A DNA stretch of 64,000 nucleotides from Cryptomeria japonica (GCF_030272615.1 NC_081406.1:166699521-166763520), one strand, 5' to 3'; counted from the stretch's first letter, positions 35,285 to 46,864 are shown. Numbers and translations are program-made. The notes: a model not told the origin generated them from the sequence alone.

Positions 35285-35794
35285 CTATGAATATAAACAA
35301 TTATTCTTAGAATGTATCATTTTCTTAAATAATTATAAAAGAGTAATCATTTATACATACACGTCAATTCAAAAGTATAAACTTTTCATAATAAAAACCA
35401 CAAAAGAAATAATATTTATTTTTATGAAAAAATACATGTCCTATCATTTCAACAAAGAATTGATGCTATATTTTTAAATTGAATTCTTAGTTTATACAAC
35501 TACAAAGATATAATTTATGGTGTTACAATCTATCATATTCTATGCAAGGTCCTTGTAATCACACTTATATATAAAATTTAAATAGTCACTTTATTTTAGT
35601 AAGCAACATATAAACATATAAAAAAGTGTACGATTCACAAGAAAATTTGTCACTTGGACAAATTTTCTAATATTTTTTACTAAAGGAAAAATAGGTTTTG
35701 AAGGGCATCTAAAACTCTTTACAAACTTCTACAAAATGGGATAAAAAATGATAAACAACAACAAATATAAATCCCACATTCAATCACCAAAGTT
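35285..35794. other. AT-rich non-coding DNA upstream of the LRR exons
   Basis: No further 72-nt LRR exon, splice pair or ORF is seen. It is probably intron of the LRR gene up to the border of element N. Confidence 0.55.
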
Positions 35795-37305
35795 GCTACA
35801 AAAATAAGGGATTAAACTAATATGAATTGACCTTAAAACAATAAAGACCTTTGATGAAGAGCTACTCCACCCAACAACAACACCAAAAATGCAAGGAGAA
35901 AATACTTGATTTCTATTACTTCAAATGAAATTGGAAATATAATATCCAAGACATACAAAATATTAGTCAAAATGGCTTTACAAATATGCAAGTTAGAGCT
36001 ATTGGTTTTTCTACTTAGACTTTATATTGAAGGACTCAACTTTGAATGCTTAACCGCTAGCCCAAGCCTCTCTTTTATAGCATTATTTTTCCTCTTGGAA
36101 ATACCATGCACACTCTTGGAGAGCAACACAAGGCAATCAAGAAATGCAACACATAACGAATGAATGACTCTTCAACTTCCCCAAGAGGTTGTTTATGGTG
36201 GTTTTTATTTAATTTTCTAAAGTGGATGCCTAAAGAGGTGTATTTTCTCATTTTTCTTTATAATCACCAATACATGCGAAAGATTCACTCTTCCCCTTCC
36301 CCAAATCCATGCCATGATGGAGATTTTATTTATCTTAAATTAGAAATAATAGAAATGTGTTCCTACTCATAAAAATTATATTTTCCTTTAGACACAAGCC
36401 ATAAATATTAAATAATTTCAAACCCCTATGTCGTCTTGGAAACTTTTTGTAATGTACCTGAGGTGATCAGCTCACAAAAACCCCTCTGGCAAGGTGTTAA
36501 GACCACAGAGAAGGCGTAACGATGGTGTTTGGTGCCAGCCATATGGTGAGGTTGTGCCAAGTTGTATGGTATGTATGGTCTTTGACCGTACGGTTGGTGA
36601 TGGACGTGCGGATGGGCGTATGACGGTGTTGGGCCGTACAGTGAGTGATTGTCCGCCAAGTCCCACCCCTCAAGCCCTCCAAACTTCGGCAGTTTGGTAT
36701 TGCACAGAGGAAGGGTAATGGGATGAATTATTAATATACCAGACATAAGAGACTTTATTTTCAAAATGGAGATTCGCACTTGTCAGACGAAATAACCTAA
36801 GGATTCGCACATGCAAAGAGAAATTATATTGATAATGAACGCACAACAGATTACACACACTTCGAATAGAAGCAGAATAGGGTGAGGAGTTACTCCCACC
36901 GAAACTGCGGATGCCAAGTAGGGAGCATCTTCCACCTCCGAAATGGCTGACAACTGAATTCCAACTGGAATTCGCACATACAAGGAAAATACCAAACTCC
37001 CATACCTACAACAATGACAGACTCAGCTATAAATATGGGCTCCAAGAAATTTCTCAAAGGGTTACAAATGACTGATACTACCAAATTAAACTTAAATAAA
37101 GGGCCCGAAGGATTTATTATTAAATTTGGGGCCATACAGTAAAGCTTTAATTTTTATTATTTAATTATATTGGGGACATCTTTCCTAGGTACATGGAGAC
37201 CTATGGATTCTTCTATTAATTTTTATTCACCTAAACTTAACTGAATTAAGAGTATTTATTATTTTGGATGATGTAGGATTTCCCTACACCCTTGGATTCT
37301 CTACA
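35795..37305 (-). repeat. Element N 3' LTR, split by solo LTR S
   Basis: Parts 35795-36447 and 37179-37305 together give about 780 bp matching 38710-39489. Shared phrases include GCCCAAGCCTC, CTTGGAGAGCAACACA, GACTCTTCAACTTCCCCAA, CACCTAAAGAGGTGTATTTT and CATGGAGACCTA. The far end near 35795 is approximate. Confidence 0.75.
36448..37178 (+). repeat. Solo LTR (S), 731 bp, nested in the N 3' LTR
   Basis: The alignment of the two N LTRs breaks exactly here: CTTGGAAACTTT resumes as CTTTCCTAGG on the other side, where the intact copy reads TTGGACACTTTCC. The insert begins TGTAATGTACC and ends TTGGGGACA. On the + strand it has TATAAATA at about 37030 and an AATAAA at about 37095, an LTR-like layout. 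The flanks (CTTTT and TCTTT) are only similar, so the target duplication is degraded. No internal region is present, as expected after LTR-LTR recombination. Confidence 0.75.
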
Positions 37306-38709
37306 TCAAACACCCTTCAACAAAATCTATCACTGTACTAGGTACCTCCAATTGGTTCTTATTTCTCCTCTTCCAACACCTAGATGGAACAAGCATTCTT
37401 CTCCTCTAACAACTTTGATTTTTACTCGTCGTCCTCAATGTGAAATTAGCTCCACCATAACTTGACCTCCTCCTCCAAATGTTGCTCCACTTAACATTCC
37501 TCCTTGTTTCTCCACTTAACATTTCTCTTTTGCAACCTCCTCTACACTCACCACCTCAACATACATCTCTCTAGCATCCTCTACTACAAAATCTACAATA
37601 CTATCTTCTATACTTCTCCATGTTCCGCATCATCATCATGCCCTCCAAAGAACATTTCATAACTTGTGAGCTACATCTTCATATTTCTCTCTCTCTACAC
37701 CAACAACATCTATAATTGCAACCTATTTCTTTTCTTCTTTCATATCTTCCAAAATACATGTCTACATTGTGACCTCACTTTCCACACTCTTAATGCTTTC
37801 ATATATAATTGCAAATTCATGTTTTGCTACAACCCTTTCTTTAACTTCCTCATATGCAATCAATATTTCCAAGCCTTAAAAAATAATTGCCTTTACTATA
37901 ATTTTCTCCTCTTTTATGTTCAACTTCCAAGAAGCTATTGATTCTTCTAACATCCTTATCTCAGTTTATTTTTACATCAAACAAGGGATCCTCAAAGTCC
38001 ATCTTCATTTCTACTATAAACTCCTTGATCACATTCTCTATGCCTTCCAATAGACATCTTTGCTACAAACTCTTCTTCATCTCCATTTATTAGGTCAACC
38101 ATGTCCTCTACTACAACTTCTTCTTTTGTGCCACATACAAGGCACACTGCTATATCTTTTTTCTTCCCTACAAATAAAACATCATTAGAGATAAAATTTC
38201 CCACACCTCTTTTCTTTTTTGCTTTTCTCTTTTGTAGTACGTTTACAATGTTTTCTCTTATATTATCCAGTTTTTTATGCATCTCAATATCAATCTATGT
38301 CTTAATCTTCTCGGTCTTCTTTCAAGCATATAATCCTCACAATCTATACAATAACAAATATCATTTTCTTCCTCTTTTCAATCTTCAACCTCTCAAATCA
38401 TCTACAAAAATCCTCTTATCAGCACTCAGGTCTCGGTGCAAACTGCCTCACATTTAATGGTCTATTTACACACTAGGAAAACATGCTCCACAACTTCTTC
38501 ACATAGGTCCTTTTACAAATTTCTCTTATACACACTTCACCATAGATCCTAGTGCAAGACTACCTCTTGTTTGATACTTTGTCTACAAGCTCAGGAATAT
38601 TATATATCCTACATCAAATCATGCACTCCACCCAAAGATCCTAGTGCAAGACTGCCTCACATTCGTTGCTCTATCTACATTCTTAGGAACATTGGATTTG
38701 ATACCAAGA
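37306..38709 (-). other. Element N internal region, including tandem leader repeats
   Basis: No convincing protein. A 96-codon minus ORF at 37992-38282 (lysine-rich, then acidic) has no family I recognise and is likely chance. Between about 38420 and 38700, next to the primer site, three diverged copies of a roughly 100-bp unit occur (core TGCAAGACTGCCTCACATT, then a CTTAGGAAC-like end). A weak purine tract, GTTGAAGGGTG, lies before the 3' LTR on the minus strand. Confidence 0.6.
38698..38705 (-). other. Primer binding site of element N
   Basis: Minus-strand TGGTATCA, the start of the initiator-Met tRNA primer site, four to five bases inside the 5' LTR end CCTATACA. The following bases (AATCC) diverge from the usual GAGC. 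Confidence 0.6.
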
Positions 38710-39489
38710 TGTATAGGACTCCCAAAAAAACATGTTCTATTGCACTAGGTAAGAGTTTCTCCACTCACTATTCATGAATAGTATAACAAAGAGGGTAAAA
38801 TGAATTTGCAAAAAATAAGTTATCTTATGTTTCTCAATAAAATGAAATACAAATTCATCAATTGCAAAATATTAGCCACTTAGGTTTTACAAGTCTACAA
38901 GTTGGAGCTGCAAACTACTCTTCTACACTCCTTACTACTCTTTATCATTGAAAAGAAGAACTCAAATCTGAATGCTTAATCATTATCCCAAGCCTCCTTT
39001 TTATATCATTCTTGTGCCTCTTGGAAATCTCACACCCCCTCTTGGAGAGCAACACATGGTACTCAAGAAATGCAATACATAGCCAATATATGACTCTTCA
39101 ACTTCCCCAAAAGAGTGCCTAAGGTGTTGTCTCTTCAATATTTCAAAGTGGGCACCTAAAGAGGTGTATTTTCCCATTCTACTTTACACACACCAAGACA
39201 TGTGAAATATTGACTCCCCCTTCCCCAAATCCATGACAAGATGGGGATTTTCTTTGATTTTACATTAAAAATATAAGAAATATGTACCCACTCATAAAAA
39301 CAACATTTTTCTTTACACATAGCCCATAAATAGTAAATAATTTCAGCCATCTTTGTCCCCTTGGACACTTTCCAAGGTATATGGAGACCTACAAATTCTT
39401 ACTTTTATTTTATTCACCTTAAAAGTAACTAAATTAAGAGTAAAATAGATGAAATATAAGATTTCCCTACGCTCTTGAATGTTCCTACA
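38710..39489 (-). repeat. Element N 5' LTR, 780 bp
   Basis: Minus-strand start TGTAGGAACATTC at 39489 and end CCTATACA at 38710, next to the primer site. It is the uninterrupted partner of the N 3' LTR and defines the limits of solo LTR S. Confidence 0.8.
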
Positions 39490-40080
39490 TTATCCCTAGC
39501 AAAACAAAACAAATGGCCAGCACCTTAGTTAAGGAGGTTTGATGTTGAGCCTAGCCAAGGAGTTCTAAAATATGGAAAAATAAAAATCATCCATATTTTT
39601 ATTCCCAAGTTCATATATGGAGAGTCTAGGACAACAAAGAACATCTAGAGATGTTTAAAGAAATTTGTAATTGCAAAGAAGTTTCACACTAGAACGTGGT
39701 TTGCTTGTTGTTCCTATATTCATTAGGAGATTTCGCCTACATCTGGTATCTCAATTCGCCTCAAACTCAATTGCAACGTGGTGAGAGTTAGAAGATAAAT
39801 TTCTTGATCAATTCAAAATATATGTGCACCCTGCAATCTTATACCATCAATTTGTATCTACTTGAAGAGAATCTAATCAACCAATCCCATTTTAAACCAC
39901 AGATTTCATAGACTTTACCAGCAGTTAGTGATACCCTATGTTGTCCACGTAGCTGCTGCAATTCAAGTATACCTAAATTCTTTGGACCCTCTCACTACCC
40001 TATTCATCATAAGGTTGCTTGATGACTAGATTGACAGCTTGCAAAAGGTTTACAGTCAGACTATAGTCATTGCTTGACAA
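39490..40080 (+). other. Probable leader of element P, non-coding
   Basis: No ORF. TGGTATCTCAATTCG at 39743 could be a decayed initiator-Met primer site, which would make the preceding sequence an LTR end, but no LTR pair exists to confirm it. Confidence 0.35.
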
Positions 40081-42240
40081 ATGGATCCTAAAGGGACAGG
40101 TAATTTTGGGGCTTTACATTCATTTGTTGTTCAAGTCTTAGGAAACCCAATTCCAAGCATTAACCAAGCAATGACGAACCATACACCTCTACTGAATCCA
40201 GTGCCTTTATCTCAATCAACTGCACCAGCCCCGTCGCCGATGTATCCAGGCCATGATCCTCCTAGGACTATGTTTTTTCAACAATTCGATTATAACAAAG
40301 AGCAAAGCTCACTTGGCCTCTAAATTAGAGGCAGTTAAGAAGACACATTCACAAGTAACCAATGAGATAACTAAGTTGAGATTGAATCCTAGTTCCTACC
40401 AACAGCCAAATATGCATAACTTCGCATCTAGTTCTGGCGTGCATTTAAACTCCCAAGGCTATAGTTAGAATAACCAAAACGTTGCAAGTAGGAATTTTGG
40501 ACAGCAAAGACCCACTAAGTAATGGAGCACCAAATCCTATAATAGAACGCTTCCAAATCAAGCCAAAACTCCTAACTTACGTGAATTTTCTTAACTAATT
40601 TGGCAACTACTGGATATGTAAGTTGCCCGAGACATTCGATCACCTATAAATTCACTGGGTAGAGATGCAAAAAGCCACACAAATCATGCAACCCAACCAG
40701 CCACAGTCATCTGGGCCAAATGAATGCCATGATGCTTGATTCTTATGTATTCATGTGTGAAGCTGGTCAGACTACGACAAACGAAGAAGACTCGTATTTC
40801 CATTTCAAAAGGAAAATGGACCTGAGTGTGGTGAAGTGCATGCATTTCAAAATCAGAATCAGAGTGGCTACATCGTGAGAAGTAGGAGAGAACCATTGAC
40901 TAATGGTATTCCTCCCGGGGCCCATCTAGCTCTACCTGATATCCATGTGAGTAACACTCTTGCAAATTGAAAAGGATCAGATGTTAGTCTGTATAGATCG
41001 ACATGCACTCCTGTTGCTAAACCTCAGATAGTGACCATGGACAAATATGATGTGGTAGACGAATTAAGGAAGACTAAGTCCAATATGTCTATGTTTGACA
41101 TGCTGCAAAGTTGTCCAACTCAAAGGGAGGCCTTGATCAAATCATGAGAATCTTCCAAAGGTAGTACCATCACCCAAGCATCATAAAAGCGAGTGTCAAT
41201 GTTAATGTAGCCAAGGCCATGCTGGTTATGGTTAAAGATAAATCTAAAGTAACTCCCATTCCTCTTAAGTGTGCAAATGTTTGGCAAAACTTTGCACAAT
41301 TTCTTAATAGATTTCCGAGCTTTTTGCAATGTCACGTCATATCTTATCTATCAGAAACTCGGCATGACTCCTCACCTAGCCAATTTGGTTGCCATACAAC
41401 TCAACAATTGGAGGTAAAGGTAATTGGTGTCCTCCAGAATGTGAACATCGAGCTGGTAGCTAACCCAAGGATCGAAGAGTATATAGGTATTCATGTGGTG
41501 GATATTCCCGAATTGTATGAAATGTTGTTAAGCCGTGAATAGAAAAAATGCCTAAGTGGTTGGTTCTCAATTGATTTTACTTAGTTTTGGTTACCATGGA
41601 GGGGTATAAACAATCATATTAAGATAGATGCCGAGCCAAAGTTGAAACACATGATAATAGAGTACAACACACCAAATGAAGCAATCAACTTCATTGAGGC
41701 TAATTTAAGAGTTTATAAGCTCAACCAAATACTAAATCTCAGTCATAAAAAAGATAGTGATTCTGAAGCCCTATCATGGGATTACAAGAGTTCGCCCCTA
41801 CTGATAATGCATTCAAAGAATTCATGAGTAGGATGGCCAATAATTTGAGACAATTGGGAGGATCAACAGATTTGTCAATATTGATGTTGCTAGGATAGTA
41901 CCACATTCATTGTCAAGACCTTTTTGAGTTCACCTGTCCTATTTTAGAAGATGCAATGGCATGAGTCAAACTTCAATTGCTACAGGAAGAAAGCAAAGAA
42001 ATTGTCCCAAAGTCTGGATCAAACAATTAGACAAGTGATTCAGAAGTCAACTCATATGAGGATAGCTCGGATGATTTTGAATGGGAGTTATATAGGAAAC
42101 TCAATAGCTGAAATAGGTGATCAATATGAAGGCTCTGCCAATAATAGTTAGCCCCAATAGCCTAAGCCGGAAGAAAAGGAGGACATTTATTCTCCGCCAC
42201 AAAAGAAAAAGGACAAGTATGAGTCCCAGCACAGTCAGAA
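40081..42240 (+). pseudogene. Ty3/gypsy (P) gag C-terminal part and protease, heavily decayed
   Basis: Fragments in changing frames. 40081-40320 starts MDPKGTGNF and runs into a Pro/Gln-rich gag-like tail (YQQPNMHNFASSSG, NFGQQRPTK). Near 41037, MDKYDVVDELRKTKSNMSMFDMLQ matches the conserved pre-protease segment of many plant gypsy polyproteins. 41219-41540 holds a protease with VKVIGVLQNVNIELVANP and VVDIPELYEMLLSRE, but the DSGA-type active-site segment is not recognisable. Downstream fragments (KLKHMIIEYNTPNEAINF, acidic SSDDFEWE) continue the linker. No RT follows, because H begins near 42320. It is a truncated relic, unrelated in detail to A and B. Confidence 0.65.
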
Positions 42241-42319
42241 AGAAGGTGATCCAGGGGCATTCTGCTCTTGCAATTTTTGATTTTATATCTATTGCTGATA
42301 TTTTGGTTTTCGTTTGGTT

Positions 42320-43019
42320 TTGTTGGGTTGTTCGGTGTTGGGTGTTCTTCTTTCTTGTATTGCAGCGTTTATAAATTCCCCAGTTACTCCTGTCGCCTTG
42401 GCAAACAGAAAGCAAGGGAGCTTTCTACCTCCTGTTGGTCGAGTGACAGGAACTTTCTGCCTCCGCTTGGTTGTTATGCTTTGCAAACCTGACAGTCCTA
42501 CTTGTCAGTTTGCATCGACAGGTAGGTGGTTAATTGGACGAAAGTCGAGCGTCCCAGGGAGGGTTCAAGAGAGCACAAGTTGCTTGATCGTTGGGAAAAA
42601 AGGAAGCAACTGACAATTATATAAAGGAGGCTGATAAGCAGAGTGGGGGTTGGATAGTGAATGAAGATCGCAGAAGTTATACATAGAGGAGACATTGTGC
42701 AAAGGAACGATTTCCCCAAAGTTCCAGTGGACTGTAGAGTCGGTTATTGAATGCTACCAATGTATTGAAGGCAGAACCTCTGTAAATGTTTGGTCATAAC
42801 TCTGAACAGTTGTTTGATTCCTGTCACATATCAATATTGGAGTTTTTGATTTGAAATTTTTCATGTCTCTTTGAATGTGTATGAAATTGCATAGTATTTG
42901 ATTGCTATTAATTCTAGTTAAAATAAATTTGTTCTCTGTTCTTATTTAAACCGTTTGTCTGACGTAAAAGGGATTGATTGAATCTGTGAATCTGATTAAG
43001 TGACCAATGAGGCTTGCCA
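42320..43019 (+). repeat. Element H 5' LTR (start approximate)
   Basis: TATATAAA at 42618-42625 is a strong TATA box. The LTR end GGCTTGCCA at 43019 is followed by a primer site. The start near TGTTGGG... (about 42320-42345) is a guess, because there is no second LTR in the window. Confidence 0.65.
42618..42625 (+). promoter_or_regulatory. TATA box of the H LTR
   Basis: TATATAAA in CAATTATATAAAGGAGGC, about 400 bp before the LTR end, as expected for LTR transcription. Confidence 0.65.
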
Positions 43020-43024
43020 TCATT

Positions 43025-43037
43025 TAGTATCAGAGCC
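43025..43037 (+). other. Primer binding site of element H
   Basis: TAGTATCAGAGCC matches the initiator-Met tRNA site TGGTATCAGAGC with a G-to-A change in the third base, five bases after the LTR end. Confidence 0.75.
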
Positions 43038-43070
43038 TGCAGAGTTTGGGAATTCAAGAGTGTGAACAAT

Positions 43071-43340
43071 ATGCCTCCAAGAAGAATGGGCAGAGGTGGA
43101 GCTCGTGGAAGAGGCAGAAGAGGTAATGATGAAGGACTGTTGCAGCAATTGATGGAGAGGATGGGCGCCTTGGAAAGGGCATAGAGAAGAGGGAGCCCTG
43201 ATGTGGATGAAAGTGGTGATGAGACAAAGGAGGAAGAACAAGACCAAGAGGGTAATAGAGTAGGGCAAGGAGAGCAGGAAACCTTTGAGGAAAGGCTGTT
43301 GAAGACAGTCATGAATGCAGGTTCAAAGCCTAAAATAGAA
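43071..43340 (+). pseudogene. Element H gag N-terminus, truncated
   Basis: Starts ATGCCTCCAAGAAGA, encoding MPPRRMGRGGARGRGRRG, a basic start seen in plant gypsy gag proteins. It then gives LLQQLMERMGALERA, an in-frame TAG at 43182 (probable former CAG), an acidic stretch and TFEERLLKTVMNAGSKPKIEV. Homology to gag stops near 43340, and the following codons look random, so the rest of the element was deleted or replaced. Confidence 0.7.
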
Positions 43341-44181
43341 GTGTTGTGCCTGCACACATCGCGCTGTCTCAGTCAGGGACCCCGATTTCTACCCATGTAG
43401 GAGGGAGAGGTTCATGCTTGAATCGCATCAGTTGGTAACCCAATGCAAAATCCCGAAATCAGACCTGTAGTCATATTCAATCTTCCAGACAGGTCTGAGC
43501 AAAATGAGTTCGGGAGTTGATGAGGCGAGGTCTTATTTTAGGCCACGAGCCTTCTATCCCTGATGAAATCTCGTGGGATACATAACGTAAAATGGGGACG
43601 AATTCTTTTCTCTCAGATCCCTTTCGATTCACTGAAGAAAGCCCCCAAATGCCAACGCGAAAGGAAAGAAGAAGAAATCTCGGGCATTTTGCTCATAAAA
43701 TCCGAAATCAACCCTCCCAAATCATGCCTTCAAAATGCCGAGCACAGCCCTGGACTTCACGCAGAAATGATAGGGCAGGAATCTAAAATGAAAGTTCGGA
43801 CATTTTCCCCAATAAGCCCGAAAAATCATCAGTGAAGAGGGCGAAGCCTCATCCAAAATCGCACATTTTGATTCAAAATCGCGAAGTTTGCAAAGAGTTA
43901 GAATCGAACAAAATGACTTCTTAGCCCATGAAACCAAAGAACAGTTCCAAGTCGCATTTTAACCTTCGAAGACTGAAAAACTTAAAGAGGTGAGAATCGC
44001 GCGACTAGAGATAGGGTCACAGAATCGCACATTTCAATCTAATAAGCAGAAAATGGAAAAGAAGAAAAAGTCACGCATTTCGGAGCCAAAATCACACATC
44101 TTTTCCAAAAGGCCCGAGGTCTGCTAAACTTGCATTTTCAGCTAGAAGGCCAAATTCGCCAAAGGAAAAGAGCAAAATCAT
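43341..44181. other. Unassigned DNA rich in AAATCGC-type motifs
   Basis: No coding region is supported. The strings AAATCGC, GAATCGCAC and CCGAAATC recur irregularly (about 43640-44110), suggesting a decayed LTR or tandem repeat, but I cannot place it in a family. Confidence 0.35.
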
Positions 44182-45300
44182 TGTTAATCCTATGAGAATC
44201 CGGTTACAACTGAGAGGAGGGGTGAATCAGTATTAAGACAAATTGGAACTTTAAACCCAAAATCAAATTAATCTTAGATCTGAAATCTTTTAACAGACAT
44301 ATCAACTTCTTTAATCAGATTTGCTTAACACATTAATCAAATCTTTTCCCTCAACAATCAATACTTTCATCACTAAGCAATCATATCAACTTGATCATTT
44401 ACTAACTCATTAACCTTATCAATCAGATCAAATACTTTCTCAAACAACTTCTTATCAGTACCGGCAACCTCTGATAAACTTCTGATAAAACATCATAACC
44501 GGTTGTCTCAGAAATAATGCATGAAATGAAACTTAAACAAGAACATCACATGAAAAACATTCCACACATGAACACCATAAGTTTTTGACGTGGAAACCCA
44601 AATAGGGAAAAACCACGGTGGGAGTTGGTACCCACAAGTATTTGTACTCTTTTGAAGTACGCCCTATTAGGAGCTTACAATACGCCCAATTAGGAGCAGA
44701 CCCTGTTAGGAGTCACCCGATTAGGGGATTTGCCAAGTAGCCTGGTTAAGAGCTTGATGATCTATTAGGATCAACCTCGTGAGAGGATTTAACACTCTTT
44801 TGAGAGATGCCCTGTTCGGGGACTTAAATGTTTAAGGCCTGTTAGGACCTACCCGGTTAAGGGATTTAACCTGCTGCAACTATTCGGGAACAACAGTAAG
44901 AAAATGATCTATTTACCTGCACTTCTCTGCTTGCTTGATCAGATCCTGTTATACACAACACTTTGCAACTCTCAGGCAGATTTCACACTTCACTTGGATG
45001 GCTTAACGCTTTCTCTAAGACCACCGACACAATGAACATCAACTATGTCATCCTAAATAGCCATCTCAACTAGGTCAGCCACAAAACCCTAATTACATCA
45101 TGAATCTACAATTCAAATCATAAGAGATCATCACAGATCGATATACAGATCATTACAACAAATAACAATGCAATATCAACCGTTGGTTGGTTGTAACCCA
45201 TCACAAAAATCCGATCTGTACCAAAGTCAAACCCTCAAAACACTCTACTAAGCGTTTCCCTGATTCCCAAGAAATTCTTCATTAAATCGCGCCAAAACAA
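44182..45300 (-). repeat. Copia LTR remnant (C3), reverse oriented
   Basis: The minus strand ends with the block CTGATTCACCCCTCCTCTC and GGATTAACA at 44182, like the end of C1. The plus strand shows antisense versions of C1 LTR features: CGTGGAAACCCAAATAGGG, TTTGTACTCTTTTGAAGTA, and repeated CCGGTTAAGGGATTT/GCCCTGTTAGGAG blocks (44640-44870). It is therefore a relative of C1 in the opposite orientation. The outer (right) edge is not resolved, and no copia coding sequence adjoins it. Confidence 0.7.
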
Positions 45301-45339
45301 CAATTAAATCTTTTACACGAGTTGTGTCGTGTTACCAAA

Positions 45340-46057
45340 TTCATGTAGACTCGCCATCGATCATCGTCATAACAGAAATTATTGATGAATGATAGCATCG
45401 GTCAGACGTTGGAATGATGAATTAATATGAATCCTACATAAACATGTATGTATGTATGTCAGTCCACCATATGAACTAACATACATACACACATACTTCA
45501 TTCTTGTGTGAATAAAACATAATCATATTTCATGCCGTCTATCTATGCCTGAACGAATCTCCATTCTGATCTGTATGTGATCAGATCCTTGTCTTTTCTC
45601 CTACCTTGAATCATGGAAGGATATCCAAGGCTTAATACATCCAACGAGTTCAAGGTTGCATGATCGTATTGATTGATCAAACATTCATGTTCACATTTAT
45701 TAATATCGAACTTATAAATAAATAAAGGTATAGTTGGTGAATAATCAAATAACACAGTAGTTCCTGCACGTACCAAGCATTCATGGAACAGAACAATTGT
45801 ACATCATAACATAAATGACAAATGATAATAATTGGACCAGAAAGTTATATCTTTATTCCAATGTCCAGAATTGTCCATACATAATCTCCCTGCCGAGGTT
45901 CCAACCAAACAATATATAGACCCGACGGTTGGCCAAGTTGCCAACCGTCACCAACTCCCAACTACCCGATGGGAACCTCTGCGCAACAGCAAAACATAAA
46001 CACACATAACACACTTATAATTATTATTCGTACTAACATACGTTTTTACCCCTAACA
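45340..46057 (-). repeat. Element E 3' LTR (minus strand)
   Basis: Begins TGTTAGGGGTAAAAACG at 46057 right after a polypurine tract. Minus-strand TATATATTG at 45913-45918 is a TATA box about 140 bp in. A palindrome (GACGGTTGGC...GCCAACCGTC, about 45923-45948) lies just upstream of it. AATAAAGATAT follows downstream. The end near 45340 is uncertain. Confidence 0.65.
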
Positions 46058-46075
46058 TTAGCCCCCCCAAAAACG
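46058..46075 (-). other. Polypurine tract of element E
   Basis: Minus-strand GTTTTTGGGGGGGCTAA abuts the LTR start TGTTAGG. The seven-G run is typical of plant LTR retrotransposon plus-strand primers. Confidence 0.75.
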
Positions 46076-46126
46076 TAGTCGTCTTCCAGACTACTCAGAC
46101 AAGAGAAACTGAAATGAAAAACATAC

Positions 46127-46864
46127 CTAAGACCGAGAAGAGGGAGGAGGCGTCCCTATAGTGGTCGTGGTAGGAGGCTGTTGTCCGGCCTGGAGTTTCA
46201 GGTTCTTTTCTATCATTAACTGTCGTTCCCGAGCTTTCTTTACCATGTGAGTAGCTTCCAGTAGCTTTTTATCTTTTTGTTCCAGCTGTGAAGTGAGCGT
46301 CACCACCTGGGTTGCTAATGCCTCCAAGTCACTCGTACTAGTTTTTGCTGGTACCGTACCAGTTCCTACTAGCACAGTACCAGTTCCTATTGGCACCGTA
46401 CGAGTTCTTGTTGGCACCATACCAATTCCTGTCGTACATGTACATGTTGGCACCGTACCAGTTCTTATTGGCACCGTACCAATTTCTGTCGTACCAGTAC
46501 ATGTTGGCATCGTACCAGTTCTTGTTGGCACCGTACCAATTTCTGTTGTACCAGTATATGTTGGCATCGTACCAGTTCTTGTTGGCACCATACTAGTTCT
46601 TGTTGGCATCGTACCAGTTTTTGTCGTAACAGTACATGTTGGCACCGTACCAGTTTCTATTGCCACCGTACTAGTTTCTGTTGCCGTCGTACCAGTTTCT
46701 GCTGTCGTCATACACGTTTCTGTCGACACCGTTCCAGTTTCTGTTGCCGCCGTACCAGTTTCTGTTGTCATCGTACCAATTTTTGTTGTCGTCGTACCAG
46801 TTTTTGCTGCCATCGTACCAGTTTCTGTTCTTGCTGCAAGTACGGCCAAACTAATCTGTGGCAA
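46127..46864 (-). CDS. Element E last ORF: Thr/Gly heptad-repeat protein with coiled-coil tail
   Basis: Open for 245 codons, ending about 50 nt before the polypurine tract. It is therefore the 3'-most ORF of an LTR element, the position held by ORF3 in A and B. Residues about 10-170 are roughly two dozen degenerate units of seven residues of the type ETGTVPT/RTGTMPT, with occasional five-residue units. Underneath is a 21-bp minisatellite (GGCACCGTACCAGTTCTTGT-like). Residues about 173-225 (SDLEALATQVVTLTSQLEQKDKKLLEATHMVKKARERQ) have heptad spacing of a coiled coil, followed by a Pro/Ser end. Upstream (46865-46974) the reading continues in another frame, and the start is probably lost where array T inserted. 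The function is unknown. The reverse strand is also open through the repeat, which is a by-product. Confidence 0.55.
   Translation of the reverse strand: MPQISLAVLAARTETGTMAAKTGTTTTKIGTMTTETGTAATETGTVSTETCMTTAETGTTATETSTVAIETGTVPTCTVTTKTGTMPTRTSMVPTRTGTMPTYTGTTEIGTVPTRTGTMPTCTGTTEIGTVPIRTGTVPTCTCTTGIGMVPTRTRTVPIGTGTVLVGTGTVPAKTSTSDLEALATQVVTLTSQLEQKDKKLLEATHMVKKARERQLMIEKNLKLQAGQQPPTTTTIGTPPPSSRS

Larger units (their letters stand above)
35795..39489 (-). mobile_element. Element N: non-autonomous LTR retrotransposon
   Basis: On the minus strand: 5' LTR (39489-38710), primer site (38705-38698), about 1.4-kb internal region (38709-37306) and 3' LTR (37305 to about 35795, interrupted by solo LTR S). 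The two LTRs align with many small differences, and both start TGTAGG/TGTAGA near CGTAGGGAAATC. The internal region has no gag or pol homology I can see. The leader next to the primer site resembles that of element G (CTTAGGAAC and CAAACTACCTCGCATTTG-like text in both), so G-type elements may have mobilised it. The outer end at 35795 is estimated from LTR length. Confidence 0.75.

Noticed and set aside
36494-36718. Plus-strand 74-codon ORF with overlapping minus-strand ORFs
   Set aside because: These overlap in several frames in a GC-richer part of solo LTR S, as expected by chance; there is no motif.
37992-38282. Minus-strand 96-codon ORF in element N
   Set aside because: No homology to gag or any known protein, and a low-complexity Lys then Glu composition. 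N appears non-coding.
43563-43835. Plus-strand 90-codon ORF after the H gag fragment
   Set aside because: It sits in DNA with irregular AAATCGC repeats, overlaps other frames and shows no domain.
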